DNA of 54,628 bases from Bacteroidota bacterium (GCA_030706735.1 JAUZNZ010000014.1:1-54628); one strand, 5' to 3'. Counted from the first letter of the stretch, positions 1-9,864 are shown. Made by a program: numbers and translations. The notes: a model not told the origin generated them from the letters alone.

Positions 1-2279
1 ACGGCCAGCACGAAGGCGATGACGACGAGCCGCATGAAGTCCCGCGACAAGATCCCGATGATGCCCGACACGGAAGCGCCCAGCACCTTCCGCACGCCGA
101 TCTCCTTCTTCCGCAGATTGGTCATGTACATGACGAGCCCCAGCAACCCCATGCAGCTGATGAAAATGGCCAGGCCCGTGGCCCATTTCAGGAGGCGCGA
201 AATGTCCTGCTCGCTCTTATAGAACTTGGCAATGCTCTCGTCGAAGAATTCGTATTTGAACTCTTCATTAGGGTATAGTTGCTTATAGGCCGCCCCGATC
301 CGGCTGATCACCGCCGGCCAGCCGGCGCTCGTGGCGCTCTGCGGCTGCAAGGCGACATGAAAGGTATAGTCGAACTTATCCTGCGAATAGAAAACCAGAG
401 GTTTGATGGCCTTATGCAAAGATTGCTGGTGAAAATCCGATACCACGCCGACAATGGGCCGGTCCCTGATCACCTTGTTCAACGCATCCTCCGGCCGCTG
501 GAATCCCAGGACATGCAGATAGGTCTCGTTGATCAGGTATTCTTTGATGGTATCGCTTTGTTGCACGTTTCGCCCCGCAAGTAGACGGATGCGGAACAAA
601 TTCAGGTAGTTCGTATCGATTCCTTTCTGCTCGACGTCTGTGCGGACCTCCTTCTTCCCGTCCTTATAGGTCATGATCGAGGTGGACCATCCCGCAGAAG
701 CAGGGGAACTGCTGGCCAGGCTGAGGCCTTGTATCCCGGGAATCTTCCGCAACTCGTCGAGAAGGACAAATCGTTTGGGATCCGGCTTGTCGAAATTGCG
801 GAAGGTAAAGGGCACGCTGAAGGAGATAATGGCATCCTGCCGGAACCCCAGGTCACTATGCAGCATAAAATAGATCTGTCTGCCGGTGATCACCGTAGCC
901 ATAATGAAAACCTGCGCGATCAGGAACTGCGAGACGGTCAGCCCTTTTCGGAGCCAGGCCCGACGCCCGCCGCCTGTCCCCGTCACCGACTGGTTCTTAA
1001 GCACCATGACCGGGTTGTAACTGGATAAGATCCAGGCAGGATAAAGTCCCGCCAGAAGAGCTACGACGATGATCAAAAGGATCAGGAACAGCAGGATGTC
1101 CGGCTGCCGGAGCAGGTTGACATGCAGATCGGAGGGTATGAAATCCGCGAAAATTTTGAACAGGATGGGCGTAAAACCGATCGACAGCAGCGTGGCCGCG
1201 AGCGTGACGCAACTTGTTTCGGTGAGGAACTGGCCGATCAGTTGCCGCCTGGAACTTCCCATGGTCTTGCGCACGCCGATTTCCCTGGCCCGACGGGAAG
1301 CCTGAGCCGTTGCCAGGTTAATAAAGTTGATGCAGCCGAGGACAAGCAGGAATACCGCTACGGTCAGCAGACCGTATAGGGTCGGTTTATGGGCGACCCG
1401 GTCCCCATACGTGCCATATTTCGCATTGAAATGGAGGTCGCTGAGGGGTTGCAAAATGAAGTCGGTGTTGGTATGCCGGTCTTTGTGATCGCCGGGTGTA
1501 TTCTTGTCCAGCAAGGCGACCAGGCTCTTTTCGACGGTTGACGGCGTAGTCCCTTTCGACAGCTTCAGCAACATCTGTGAATTGCTGTTCACACTGCTCC
1601 AGGTTTCCCAACTGTAATTCCCTTTCAGCCCGCTTGACGGGATGGTCGACAGAGAAATAAACTCCTTAAAGATGAAGTCGGTATTTTCATTGATCTCCTT
1701 TACGATCCCTGAAACCGAAGTAACGATCGAATCATTGTACACGACACGCCGCCCGATGACGCCTGACAGGGGCTCGTGCGGAAAATAAGCCCTGGCGCGC
1801 CGCTCGGTCAGCACCACGGTGAAGGGTCTCGAAAAAGCGGCCTCCGGCGAGCCGGCCAGCCATTGATAGGGGACGAAATGGAAATAGTGCTCATCGGCAA
1901 AAACGATATCCGGTTGCTTTCTAAAAACAGTGGGCGCCGCCGCACCCCCGGACGGGATCGATACGTTCGCATCGCCATTGAACAGGTGAACGGCTGATAC
2001 GTCTTCCAGGCCCGTCACCGACTTCCTCGCCGCCTCGGGCAGAGGGGCGGCCACGCCGGCAAGGGGAAAGGGTTCCCCGGCGAACTTCATGTTGGTGACC
2101 ACGCGATAGATCCGGTCGCCATCCTTTTCGAACTTGTCGAAATGAAAATCATACTGAACCAGCAGGTAGATGACCAGCGCCGCACTGATGCCGATGGCCA
2201 GCCCCAGGATATTGATGAAGGCAAAGAGCTTGTTCTTCCTGAAATTCCGTATGGCGACGAGGAAATAATTCTTGAACAT
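1..2279 (-). CDS. MacB/FtsX-type ABC transporter permease (3' end beyond window)
   Basis: The reading frame opens at ATG 2279-2277 and runs without a stop to the window edge, so about 759 residues are visible and the C-terminus is missing. It starts MFKNYFLVAIRNFRKNK, typical of the large two-FtsX-domain permeases of Bacteroidota, with a first membrane segment (INILGLAIGISAALVIYLL), a long periplasmic MacB-PCD-like domain, then an FtsX block near residue 300 containing FINLATAQASRRAREIGVRKTMG. A second such block (GLLGLVMYMTNLRKKEIGVRKVLGAS) lies at the window edge. These proteins usually work with a MacB-like ATPase in peptide or lipoprotein export or in mechanotransmission; the substrate cannot be read here. 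Divergent from exonuclease III. Confidence 0.9.
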   Translation of the reverse strand, partial: MFKNYFLVAIRNFRKNKLFAFINILGLAIGISAALVIYLLVQYDFHFDKFEKDGDRIYRVVTNMKFAGEPFPLAGVAAPLPEAARKSVTGLEDVSAVHLFNGDANVSIPSGGAAAPTVFRKQPDIVFADEHYFHFVPYQWLAGSPEAAFSRPFTVVLTERRARAYFPHEPLSGVIGRRVVYNDSIVTSVSGIVKEINENTDFIFKEFISLSTIPSSGLKGNYSWETWSSVNSNSQMLLKLSKGTTPSTVEKSLVALLDKNTPGDHKDRHTNTDFILQPLSDLHFNAKYGTYGDRVAHKPTLYGLLTVAVFLLVLGCINFINLATAQASRRAREIGVRKTMGSSRRQLIGQFLTETSCVTLAATLLSIGFTPILFKIFADFIPSDLHVNLLRQPDILLFLILLIIVVALLAGLYPAWILSSYNPVMVLKNQSVTGTGGGRRAWLRKGLTVSQFLIAQVFIMATVITGRQIYFMLHSDLGFRQDAIISFSVPFTFRNFDKPDPKRFVLLDELRKIPGIQGLSLASSSPASAGWSTSIMTYKDGKKEVRTDVEQKGIDTNYLNLFRIRLLAGRNVQQSDTIKEYLINETYLHVLGFQRPEDALNKVIRDRPIVGVVSDFHQQSLHKAIKPLVFYSQDKFDYTFHVALQPQSATSAGWPAVISRIGAAYKQLYPNEEFKYEFFDESIAKFYKSEQDISRLLKWATGLAIFISCMGLLGLVMYMTNLRKKEIGVRKVLGASVSGIIGILSRDFMRLVVIAFVLA

Positions 2280-2339
2280 GGGCGGTCAGATTGAAGGTTA
2301 TTATCCGAAATTTACGGTAAGTTTTGTAAAATGGGCACA

Positions 2340-3122
2340 ATGAAGATCGCGACCTACAACGTCAATGGCATCAATGGACGCCTGCCGGTGCTCCTTCGCT
2401 GGCTTAAGGAGGCGGCGCCGGATATCGTCTGCCTGCAGGAGCTGAAGGCTCCCCAGGAAAAATTCCCCGAAGCCGCCATCCAGGAGGCGGGTTATGCGGC
2501 CATCTGGCATGGCCAAAAAAGCTGGAATGGCGTGGCCATTTTGTCCCGTATCGGAAAACCGGAAGAGATCCGGCGCGTGCTGCCCGGCGATCCGGAAGAC
2601 AGCCATAGCCGCTATATCGAAGCCACCGTGGATGGCCTCGTGATCGGCTGCCTCTACCTGCCCAACGGGAATCCGGCGCCCGGCCCCAAATTCGATTATA
2701 AACTGGCCTGGTTCGAACGCTTGGCGATACATGGAGCCGATCTGCTGGCTTCCGGTAAACCGGTCGTGCTCTGCGGGGATTATAATGTCATGCCCACGGA
2801 GTTGGATGTCTACAAGCCCGAGCGCTGGGTGGACGACGCCTTATTTCGTCCCGAGACACGCGCGGCCTTTAAAAAATTGGCTGGCCAGGGTTGGACCGAC
2901 GCCCTGAGAAAGTTGCATCCCGATGAAAAGATCTATACCTTCTGGGACTACTTCCGCGACGCCTACGGGCGCAACGCGGGACTGCGCATCGACCACTTCC
3001 TGTTGAGCCCGAAGGTCGATAAACGGCTCAAGGCGGCCGGCGTGGACCGGAACGTCAGGGGATGGGAGAAATCCAGCGATCATGCGCCGGTCTGGATCGA
3101 ATTATCCGACAAAGGCGCATAA
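2340..3122 (+). CDS. xth: Exodeoxyribonuclease III (Xth/ExoA family)
   Basis: A 260-residue exonuclease/endonuclease/phosphatase-fold enzyme that repairs abasic sites and trims 3' ends in DNA. MKIATYNVNGINGRL at the N-terminus, CLQELK with the metal-binding Glu, the GDYNV motif, and the C-terminal RIDHFLLS and SSDHAPVW motifs are all present. I prefer the ATG at 2340 over the in-frame one at 2331 because family members begin MKIATYN. The length is normal. It is transcribed away from the ABC permease, and its stop lies 98 bases before the preferred start of the sensor kinase. Confidence 0.95.
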   Translation: MKIATYNVNGINGRLPVLLRWLKEAAPDIVCLQELKAPQEKFPEAAIQEAGYAAIWHGQKSWNGVAILSRIGKPEEIRRVLPGDPEDSHSRYIEATVDGLVIGCLYLPNGNPAPGPKFDYKLAWFERLAIHGADLLASGKPVVLCGDYNVMPTELDVYKPERWVDDALFRPETRAAFKKLAGQGWTDALRKLHPDEKIYTFWDYFRDAYGRNAGLRIDHFLLSPKVDKRLKAAGVDRNVRGWEKSSDHAPVWIELSDKGA

Positions 3123-3220
3123 CTTTACTCATCCATTCCGACCGAATCCTCCCCAAATCCGACCGAATACTCAATCCCATCCCTTCGACCGTCGTCAAAA
3201 TCGATACTTTAGTAGTACAC

Positions 3221-6200
3221 ATGCCGGCGTTCTCTTTACATACCCGACTTGCCTTGTTTTTGCTGACCATCCTGGCCGCACGGCCCGGCCTTGCCCAAAA
3301 AATGCGGGAAGGTTTCGAGCATCTCACGATGGAACAGGGGCTGCCTTCCAATCTGGTCAACCAGATCGTATTTGACAAACAAGGTTATCTGTGGGCGGCG
3401 ACCAGCAATGGCCTTAGCCGCTATGACGGGTATAATTTCGTCACTTATAAATTCGATCCCAAGGACTCACTGTCCATCAACCAGGATCTGATCTTCTCCT
3501 TATTCGAAGATGATCAGGGATCGCTATGGATCGGCACCGTGGAAGGCGGCATCAGTAAATTCGACCGCGCAAATGAGAAGTTCATCAGCTTCAGGTCTCC
3601 TCAGCCGGCGAACCGGTTTGAAACGGTGCTGAGGGCAGTCTCTGCGATAAATGAGGATAAGCAAGGCTATTTCTGGATCGGCTCCTTTTCGGGTGAGCTC
3701 AGACGCTTCGACCCGAGGAGCGGCCAATTTTCTCCCTTCGACTATGACCTGGGCTATCATCCCCGGAAAGGGGACCTGCGCCCATTCGATCGGATCAACT
3801 GCATTTACAGGGACAGCCATAACGAGCTGTGGGTCGGCAACCGATCGGGACTGCACAAGTTGGAGCTGACCGCCGGAAAGCCCTTTGATCCGAATACCGC
3901 TCATTTTAAAACCTATTCCCACGACCCCGCGGATACCGGTTCGCTGATGGGCAATGAGGTGGCCTCGGTGCTCGAAGACCACGAAGGGAAGTTTTGGGTG
4001 AGCACCGACAGTGCGCTGAACCGGCTCGACGGGCGGACAGGCCGTTTCATTCACTATCGCAACGATCCGGGGAATCCCTATAGCTTCACCTGTCAGGCCT
4101 ATGGTAATATGGTGGAAGACAGGGATCACAATATCTGGATCGCGACCGTATTCGGCGTCGACCGGCTGGACCCGGAGCGGCGGCAATTCGAGCATTTCAG
4201 GCACTCCGAAGACGATCCCAGCAGCCTGAATCAACCGGGGGCGTACCGTATCGCCATAGATAAGCCCGGGAATGTATGGATCTGTAGCAACGGGATCAAT
4301 AAATTGGATCGGCACCTGATGCCCGTTCTCCGTTACAAACACGATGAACACGACAGATTTTCGCTGGCCAGCGATTGGGTATTCGGGGCCATCGAGGATC
4401 GGGCCGGATCCTTATGGGTGACTACGATGGACGGGCTCGACGCGCTGGATAAGCATTCCGGCCGGTTCCGGCATTACCGGCATGACCCGGCTGACCCGGC
4501 AAGCCTGAGTGATGACAAGACGTCGGCGGTGCTTCAGGACGATGAAGGGATGATCTGGGTTTGCACCTGGAATGGCACCTTGGACCGGCTCGACCCGGCC
4601 ACGGGTAAGTTTACCCATTACATCGGTCCAAAAGGGAAGTTCGGGAATCCTGCAAGTATCTACCACCTGTTGTACCAGGATCATGCTGGCATCATTTGGG
4701 TCGGAGAAGAGAGCAGCGGCGTCACGGCATTGGATTACAAGAAAGGAACGATCCGTCATTATGGACACGATCCGGCAAAGCCCGAGGGCATGAGCGACTA
4801 CCAGGCCAATTGCCTATGCGAAGACGGCCAGGGCTATATCTGGATCGGTCATGGCAGCGTGGCCACGGACCGGCTCGATCCGCGAACGGGCCGCTTTGAA
4901 CATTTCCAGTATCATTTCGGAGACAGTACCGGTATCAGTTCCAATTTTGTAAACGCGATCGTCAGGGACAAGGCGGGCGATCTATGGATGGGGACACTCG
5001 CCGGAGGTCTCTGTCACTACCAGGCATCCACGGGTAAGTTTACGACCTATACGGAAAAGGACGGATTGCTGGACAATACCGTCACCTCGATCGTAGAGGA
5101 CAATGCCGGTAACCTTTGGCTCGGCACCGGCAAGGGCATGTGCCGCTTTTCCCCGGAATGGCGCCAGTTCAGCAATTTCGATTATCCCAACAGCCCGAGG
5201 TCCGACCGGGTAGTCACCTTCTTTTGCAAAGGACAGGACGGTATGCTGTTCTTTGAATCGGCCCATAGCGGCCTGGCAGCCATGGATCCCTCTTTGTTGC
5301 GGCCCAATCGGAATATCCCTCCCGTGGTGATCACCCAGTTCAAACTATTCAATAAGGCCCGGCCGATCTGCAGCGGGTCGGATTCCACGGGTGGCGGCGG
5401 GCAGCAAACCATTCTGCTGGCGCATGATCAGAATTTCTTCTCCTTTGAATTTGCGGCGCTGAATTTCACGGATCCTGCCAAGAACCGCTATGCCTATATG
5501 CTGGAAGGGGTAGACAAGGATTGGGTATTCAGCAATACGCGAAGATCGGCCGACTATACGGACCTTTCCCCGGGCACCTACATTTTTCGCGTCAGAGGCA
5601 GTAACAACGAAGGTCTCTGGAATAATGCCGGGGCGGCGATGAAGGTCATTATCTATCCGCCCTGGTGGCGCACCTGGTGGGCCTGGACCCTGTATGTCCT
5701 GTGCGCCCTGGCCGTCCTGTGGTTGATCGATCGGCGACGCCGGAAACGGCTTATCGAGAAGGAACGCCAGCGTAACCTCGCCAGGGAGCTCGAAATGCAG
5801 GCGCTCAGGGCCCAGATGAACCCCCATTTCATTTTCAATTGCCTCACGTCCATCAACAGGTTCGTCCTAAAGAATGAAACGGACGCGGCTTCCGATTACC
5901 TGACCAAATTCTCGCGCCTGATCCGGATGGTGCTGAACAATTCGAAGATGCCGCTGATCTCCCTCGAGGAGGAACTGGAGATGTTGCGACTCTATCTTGA
6001 CATGGAAAAGTTACGGTTTAAGGACTCGTTCATTTTTTGTTTTGACATCAGCGAACGGATCGACACGGGCAGCATCTATATCCCGCCACTGCTCTTTCAG
6101 CCGTTCGTGGAGAATGCCATTTGGCACGGACTCATGCACAAGCAGGGTCAGGGCAAACTCGAGATCAGGTTGAGGGTGGAAAAGAACACGCTGATCTGCA

Positions 6201-6424
6201 CCATTACCGATGACGGCGTGGGCCGTTCATTTGCCAAAGCATCGACCAGCAAGTCGGCGCAAAAAGAAAAATCCATGGGGATCGGCATCACCAGGCAACG
6301 CCTGGGACTGATCAATGGCATGGGGGAGGACGGGGAAAATTTTCGCATTGACGACCTGTATGTGAACGGAATGCCTGCGGGGACCCGGGTGACCCTGAAG
6401 GTCCGGATCAGAGAAGACTCTTAA
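3221..6424 (+). CDS. Reg_prop sensor histidine kinase, LytS type
   Basis: The protein has 1067 residues from the preferred ATG at 3221, which gives a clean signal peptide (MPAFSLHTRLALFLLTILAARPGLAQ). An upstream in-frame ATG at 3062 would run through xth and encodes no signal. Residues about 30-690 hold many two-component-regulator propeller repeats (for example GYLWAATSNGLSRYDGYN and related LWxGT...L.R.D units), followed by a Y_Y_Y domain. One membrane helix lies near 813-835, then a LytS-type kinase with phospho-acceptor His 869 in QMNPHFIFN and an ATP-binding part (PPLLFQPFVENAIWHG). No DNA-binding domain is fused, so this is not a one-protein hybrid regulator. It probably senses an extracytoplasmic ligand, perhaps a glycan, and signals to the LytTR gene 11 bases downstream. 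Confidence 0.93.
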   Translation: MPAFSLHTRLALFLLTILAARPGLAQKMREGFEHLTMEQGLPSNLVNQIVFDKQGYLWAATSNGLSRYDGYNFVTYKFDPKDSLSINQDLIFSLFEDDQGSLWIGTVEGGISKFDRANEKFISFRSPQPANRFETVLRAVSAINEDKQGYFWIGSFSGELRRFDPRSGQFSPFDYDLGYHPRKGDLRPFDRINCIYRDSHNELWVGNRSGLHKLELTAGKPFDPNTAHFKTYSHDPADTGSLMGNEVASVLEDHEGKFWVSTDSALNRLDGRTGRFIHYRNDPGNPYSFTCQAYGNMVEDRDHNIWIATVFGVDRLDPERRQFEHFRHSEDDPSSLNQPGAYRIAIDKPGNVWICSNGINKLDRHLMPVLRYKHDEHDRFSLASDWVFGAIEDRAGSLWVTTMDGLDALDKHSGRFRHYRHDPADPASLSDDKTSAVLQDDEGMIWVCTWNGTLDRLDPATGKFTHYIGPKGKFGNPASIYHLLYQDHAGIIWVGEESSGVTALDYKKGTIRHYGHDPAKPEGMSDYQANCLCEDGQGYIWIGHGSVATDRLDPRTGRFEHFQYHFGDSTGISSNFVNAIVRDKAGDLWMGTLAGGLCHYQASTGKFTTYTEKDGLLDNTVTSIVEDNAGNLWLGTGKGMCRFSPEWRQFSNFDYPNSPRSDRVVTFFCKGQDGMLFFESAHSGLAAMDPSLLRPNRNIPPVVITQFKLFNKARPICSGSDSTGGGGQQTILLAHDQNFFSFEFAALNFTDPAKNRYAYMLEGVDKDWVFSNTRRSADYTDLSPGTYIFRVRGSNNEGLWNNAGAAMKVIIYPPWWRTWWAWTLYVLCALAVLWLIDRRRRKRLIEKERQRNLARELEMQALRAQMNPHFIFNCLTSINRFVLKNETDAASDYLTKFSRLIRMVLNNSKMPLISLEEELEMLRLYLDMEKLRFKDSFIFCFDISERIDTGSIYIPPLLFQPFVENAIWHGLMHKQGQGKLEIRLRVEKNTLICTITDDGVGRSFAKASTSKSAQKEKSMGIGITRQRLGLINGMGEDGENFRIDDLYVNGMPAGTRVTLKVRIREDS

Positions 6425-6435
6425 ATCAGATCGAT

Positions 6436-7182
6436 ATGATTAACGCCATCATAGTGGATGACGAGCCCGATTGCTCCGAAACGCTGAGCATGCTATTGGA
6501 AAAATGCTGCCCCGACGTACATGTCGCCGCTATCTGTCATTCCGGTGCGGCAGCCCTGACGGAGATCGCCGCCCATAAACCGGATCTTGTTTTTTTGGAC
6601 ATCGAGATGCCGCATATGAACGGATTCCAATTGCTGGAGAAGCTTCCCTCGATCAGTTTCGACATCGTCTTTACGACCAGCTATGATCAATATGCCATAA
6701 AGGCCATTCGTTTCAGTGCGATGGATTATTTGCTGAAGCCGGTGGATAGGGAGGAGCTGAAGAATGCGGTTGACAAGGTTTCGCGGCGCCACCATCCGCC
6801 GTTGCCGCAGCAACTGGAGATCCTGCTGCAGCGTCTTCATCAACCTACGGCCTCCAAGATTGCCATACCCACCATGGAAGGCTTGCAGATGATCCCGGTA
6901 GATTCCATTATTTCCTGTGCCTCGGATAGCAATTATTCCACGCTGCACCTGAAAGGCAGGCAAAAGATCATCGCCTCGCGCACCCTGAAGGAGATCGAGG
7001 AAATGCTGGATGGGCTCGCCTTTCTTCGCGTGCACCAGTCCTCCCTGGTCAACCTCAACGAGATCGACAAATATGTCAGGGGAGAAGGCGGTTACCTGGT
7101 GATGAGCGACGGCTCTTCCATCAATGTCTCCCGTAGCCGGAAAGAATCACTCCTCGGAAAACTCCAGTCCAGGAGGAATTGA
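6436..7182 (+). CDS. LytTR family response regulator
   Basis: This 248-residue cytoplasmic regulator has a receiver domain (residues about 1-120: acidic pair in VDDEPD, phospho-acceptor Asp 55 in VFLDIEMPHMNG, Lys in YLLKPVD) and a C-terminal LytTR DNA-binding domain (about 140-245: YSTLHLKG, RTLKEIEEML, FLRVHQSSLVNL). It starts 11 bases after the kinase stop, so the two form a two-gene operon and very likely a cognate pair. LytTR proteins bind paired 9-11 base direct repeats; I did not find an obvious pair at a neighbouring promoter. Confidence 0.95.
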   Translation: MINAIIVDDEPDCSETLSMLLEKCCPDVHVAAICHSGAAALTEIAAHKPDLVFLDIEMPHMNGFQLLEKLPSISFDIVFTTSYDQYAIKAIRFSAMDYLLKPVDREELKNAVDKVSRRHHPPLPQQLEILLQRLHQPTASKIAIPTMEGLQMIPVDSIISCASDSNYSTLHLKGRQKIIASRTLKEIEEMLDGLAFLRVHQSSLVNLNEIDKYVRGEGGYLVMSDGSSINVSRSRKESLLGKLQSRRN

Positions 7183-7280
7183 CGCCCATTCCATCCCCGG
7201 CATACTCACCCTAACCCGCCGGATCCATTCCATAAGCCGCTGAATACTCATTCCCGCTCGGAAAGCGCGGCAAGGCACGC

Positions 7281-7288
7281 TAGCTTTG
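7281..7288 (+). promoter_or_regulatory. Bacteroidota -7 promoter element (TAGCTTTG)
   Basis: An exact TAnnTTTG match lies 20 bases before the ATG of the secreted PepSY-like gene, giving a short leader. No clear -33 TTTG is seen. It suggests that this gene has its own promoter apart from the kinase operon. Confidence 0.5.
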
Positions 7289-7308
7289 TCTGAACAAATC
7301 AAAAGATC

Positions 7309-7788
7309 ATGAAAAATACAATTATCACGGCTGCATCCATACTATTCGTCATGGGTTCGGCCAACGCCCAGAATAACCTGGTTGCCTCCGCTCATCCAGC
7401 GGCCTCCGCACCTGCCGGGGCGCAGGTCATTCATCTGAATAGTGCAGGCCTCGCCACCCAGGTGGATGGAGATGTGGACCGGTCGGAACTAAAAGACAAG
7501 ACCGTTCTCTTGTCCTGGAACGAAGAGGGCGCCCGCTACCGGGCCTTCTTTACCGCCGGCGGGAACTGGCTGCATACGCTTGTCTCCTATGAAAAGGACT
7601 TACTGCCCGCGAGGGTCCGGGATATCGTCAGGGGCACCTATCATGACCTGCCCATCGTGTATGTGGACGAATTGCGAACGCCGGACCAGGCGACCGTATA
7701 CCGGGTTCAATTACAGGATGACAAAAAATTGGTTATTGTAAAAGTGGCAGGCGATGAACTGGAGAAAGAGGCCGAGTTCAGGCACTAA
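7309..7788 (+). CDS. Secreted PepSY-like small protein
   Basis: The 159-residue product begins with a signal peptide ending at ANAQ near residue 21. After a low-complexity Ala/Pro stretch, the mature part (about 60-159) resembles the periplasmic PepSY-like/BLIP-like proteins common in Chitinophagaceae: a strand-turn (ARYRAFFTAGGNWLHT), a basic helix (LPARVRDIVRGTYHDLPI) and strands VYRVQLQDDKKLVIVKV. The function of these proteins is unknown. It follows the LytTR regulator by 126 bases and has its own TAnnTTTG motif. It could be a target of the upstream two-component pair, but that is inference. The family assignment is by pattern only. Confidence 0.6.
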   Translation: MKNTIITAASILFVMGSANAQNNLVASAHPAASAPAGAQVIHLNSAGLATQVDGDVDRSELKDKTVLLSWNEEGARYRAFFTAGGNWLHTLVSYEKDLLPARVRDIVRGTYHDLPIVYVDELRTPDQATVYRVQLQDDKKLVIVKVAGDELEKEAEFRH

Positions 7789-7824
7789 GAAGCGTCTCAC
7801 ATAAAGCAAAAATAAAGCAAGACG

Positions 7825-7850
7825 GGGTCCCTTTCCAGGGATCCCTTTCT
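7825..7850. terminator. Likely bidirectional intrinsic terminator
   Basis: GGGTCCCT and AGGGATCCC pair with one bulged T around a TTCC loop, followed by TTTCTGTTT. It lies between the stop of the PepSY-like gene and the stop of the esterase that closes the xylan operon, so it may serve both strands. The stem is imperfect. Confidence 0.5.
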
Positions 7851-7871
7851 GTTTATTGTCCTGTCTTCCGT

Positions 7872-9830
7872 TTATTCTCCTGCCATGAACGGCGAGGCCG
7901 GCACCCCTTGCTTATTGAACAGGTTTGGATCGACCGGCTCGTCCGACCAGGCATAACGGACATATTTAGGGTCTTTTATGGTCTCGCTCCAAACGACCAC
8001 CTTATCTCCTTCGATCCGGGCGCGGGCCCAAACGAATTTTTTGTCGGCGCCCGCGATGGCGAATTCCTGCGGGTCTTCGCCGTCATTCGTAGTCAGGCCA
8101 TCGACAGCACCATCGAATGAAATGATCATCTTATCGTCCTTAATCGTGGAGGCCCGGTAGACCGGTCCGGGAGTCACGACGGTCTTCCCATGGAACAGCG
8201 GTTCTGCCCCCATCGCCAATCGCTCACCGACTTCCTTCTTTCGGTCGGGATGAAGGTCATTCCATTCGCCCAGATCGATGGCAGTGGCCATCGCCGTATT
8301 GGGAACGGAAAGTGAGCTCATCTGCGACTCCCGCAACGCCGCCCATTGACTTTCTCCGGGCTGGTAGCTGTAGTCCCCGAAGCCCGGCAGCTGCACAAAT
8401 AAAAAGGGTAGTTCACCCTCCTGCCATTTATTACGCCAGTCGGCGATCAGCGCCGGCTGCAATTTTGCGTATTCGGCGGCACGTCCGGTATTGCTTTCTC
8501 CCTGGTACCATAGAAAACCTTTCACGGTATAATGAGTAACCGGGGCAAGCATCGCATTATACAGCGCGGCCGGCTGATTTTGGGCGGAAAAGCCAAACCC
8601 GCCGCCCCCTCCACCGCCAAAGCCCCGCCGCGGAGGGAACACTTCGCCCACCTTGTATTGCCAGTACCCCTTCAGATCGATCGTGTCACTGCCTGCGATC
8701 AGGCAGTAAGGTTTGTCGGGTACGAAGCCGCCCTTGCCCCCATTATTGATCACGCGCACGACAAAGAGATTCTTGCCTGCCTTGAGCAGACCCGCAGGGA
8801 CGGGATACCTTCGCTGCGGGTACATGTAGGTGGTATTGCCGACCAATTGGCCGTTGATGTACAGGAAGTCGGCGTCCACGATCCGCCCCAGGAAAACTTT
8901 AGCCGCGACGCCTGTCACGGGTGCCGGCAGGTCGATCTCCTTTCTGTACCAGACCGAACCGTCCAGATCCCTGACGCCCTGATCCTCCCAATAGCCCGGG
9001 ATGCCTATTTGCTTCCATCCCTTCGGCACATAGGCCGGGTCATACCAGTGGACGGGCCCCGCAAGCCCCTTGTCCTCTGTCCTTGACATACCACCCCCAC
9101 CGGCGCCCCCGCTGCCGCCCGGGCGTCTCCGGTTGAAACCGTTTATATAGGCGCTGTCCTTATTTTTTTCCACGGTCTTTAGGATGTCGGGGAATGGTTT
9201 AAGTCCCTCCTCGCTTGTCCAGGCCTCGATAGGAGAGCCCCCGACACTGGCATTGATCAGGCCGATGGGGATATGATATTTGTCATAGAGGGTTTTTGCA
9301 AAAAAATACGCGACAGCCGAAAAATCCCGGACATCCACGGGGTTGGCGGACTTCCAGTACCCCGTCGGCAGATCCTCCCGCGGGCCGTTCAGGTCGGTGA
9401 GGGTAGGGATCCAGAACTGCCGGATCTCCGGGTAGTTCGCATGCTCGACCTCGTCGTGGTATCGCACGCTGTGCAGCTGCATCTGGTGTACCATGTTCGA
9501 CTGGCCGGAACATACCCACACATCCCCGATCAGGATATCATGCAGGAGGATCTTGTTTTTCCCGCTGATCTCCATCGTAAAGGGCCCTCCGGCGGGGGAA
9601 GGAGGCAACCGGACCATCCATTTCCCGGCTTCGTTCGTTCTTGCCCGGTAGGTTTTTTCCCGGAATTTCACGCTCACCTTTTCTCCGGCCGATGCCCATC
9701 CCCATACCTGGATTCCCGACTCTCTCTGCAATATCATGCTGTCCCGGATCAGGCGGGGCAGCCTGACCTGTGCCGCCGTCACCATCACGGCCATCAGGAA
9801 GGCAGCCACCATCGCAAATTCCTTTTTCAT
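7872..9830 (-). CDS. Sialate O-acetylesterase-type SGNH esterase (xylan operon)
   Basis: A 652-residue secreted esterase; signal peptide in the first 20 residues (MKKEFAMVAAFLMAVMVTAAQ). The SGNH nucleophile is in GDVWVCSGQSNM, the second family block is FLWYQGESNTGRAAEY, and the catalytic Asp-His pair is likely in DLHPDRK. A beta-sandwich insertion (about 275-385) splits the hydrolase, as in many sialate/acetylxylan esterases. As the last gene of an operon with a GH10 xylanase and a GH43, it most probably removes acetyl groups from xylan rather than from sialic acid. Two glycine-rich loops (about residues 233-247 and 397-411) are unusual. It begins 34 bases after the GH43 stop. Confidence 0.88.
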   Translation of the reverse strand: MKKEFAMVAAFLMAVMVTAAQVRLPRLIRDSMILQRESGIQVWGWASAGEKVSVKFREKTYRARTNEAGKWMVRLPPSPAGGPFTMEISGKNKILLHDILIGDVWVCSGQSNMVHQMQLHSVRYHDEVEHANYPEIRQFWIPTLTDLNGPREDLPTGYWKSANPVDVRDFSAVAYFFAKTLYDKYHIPIGLINASVGGSPIEAWTSEEGLKPFPDILKTVEKNKDSAYINGFNRRRPGGSGGAGGGGMSRTEDKGLAGPVHWYDPAYVPKGWKQIGIPGYWEDQGVRDLDGSVWYRKEIDLPAPVTGVAAKVFLGRIVDADFLYINGQLVGNTTYMYPQRRYPVPAGLLKAGKNLFVVRVINNGGKGGFVPDKPYCLIAGSDTIDLKGYWQYKVGEVFPPRRGFGGGGGGGFGFSAQNQPAALYNAMLAPVTHYTVKGFLWYQGESNTGRAAEYAKLQPALIADWRNKWQEGELPFLFVQLPGFGDYSYQPGESQWAALRESQMSSLSVPNTAMATAIDLGEWNDLHPDRKKEVGERLAMGAEPLFHGKTVVTPGPVYRASTIKDDKMIISFDGAVDGLTTNDGEDPQEFAIAGADKKFVWARARIEGDKVVVWSETIKDPKYVRYAWSDEPVDPNLFNKQGVPASPFMAGE

Positions 9831-9864
9831 ATACCGATGTTATTTCTTCAGTTGAATTATTTCT

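Noticed and set aside
3062-3220. N-terminal extension of the sensor kinase
   Set aside because: It overlaps xth, has no signal peptide and ends just before a clean signal sequence at 3221.
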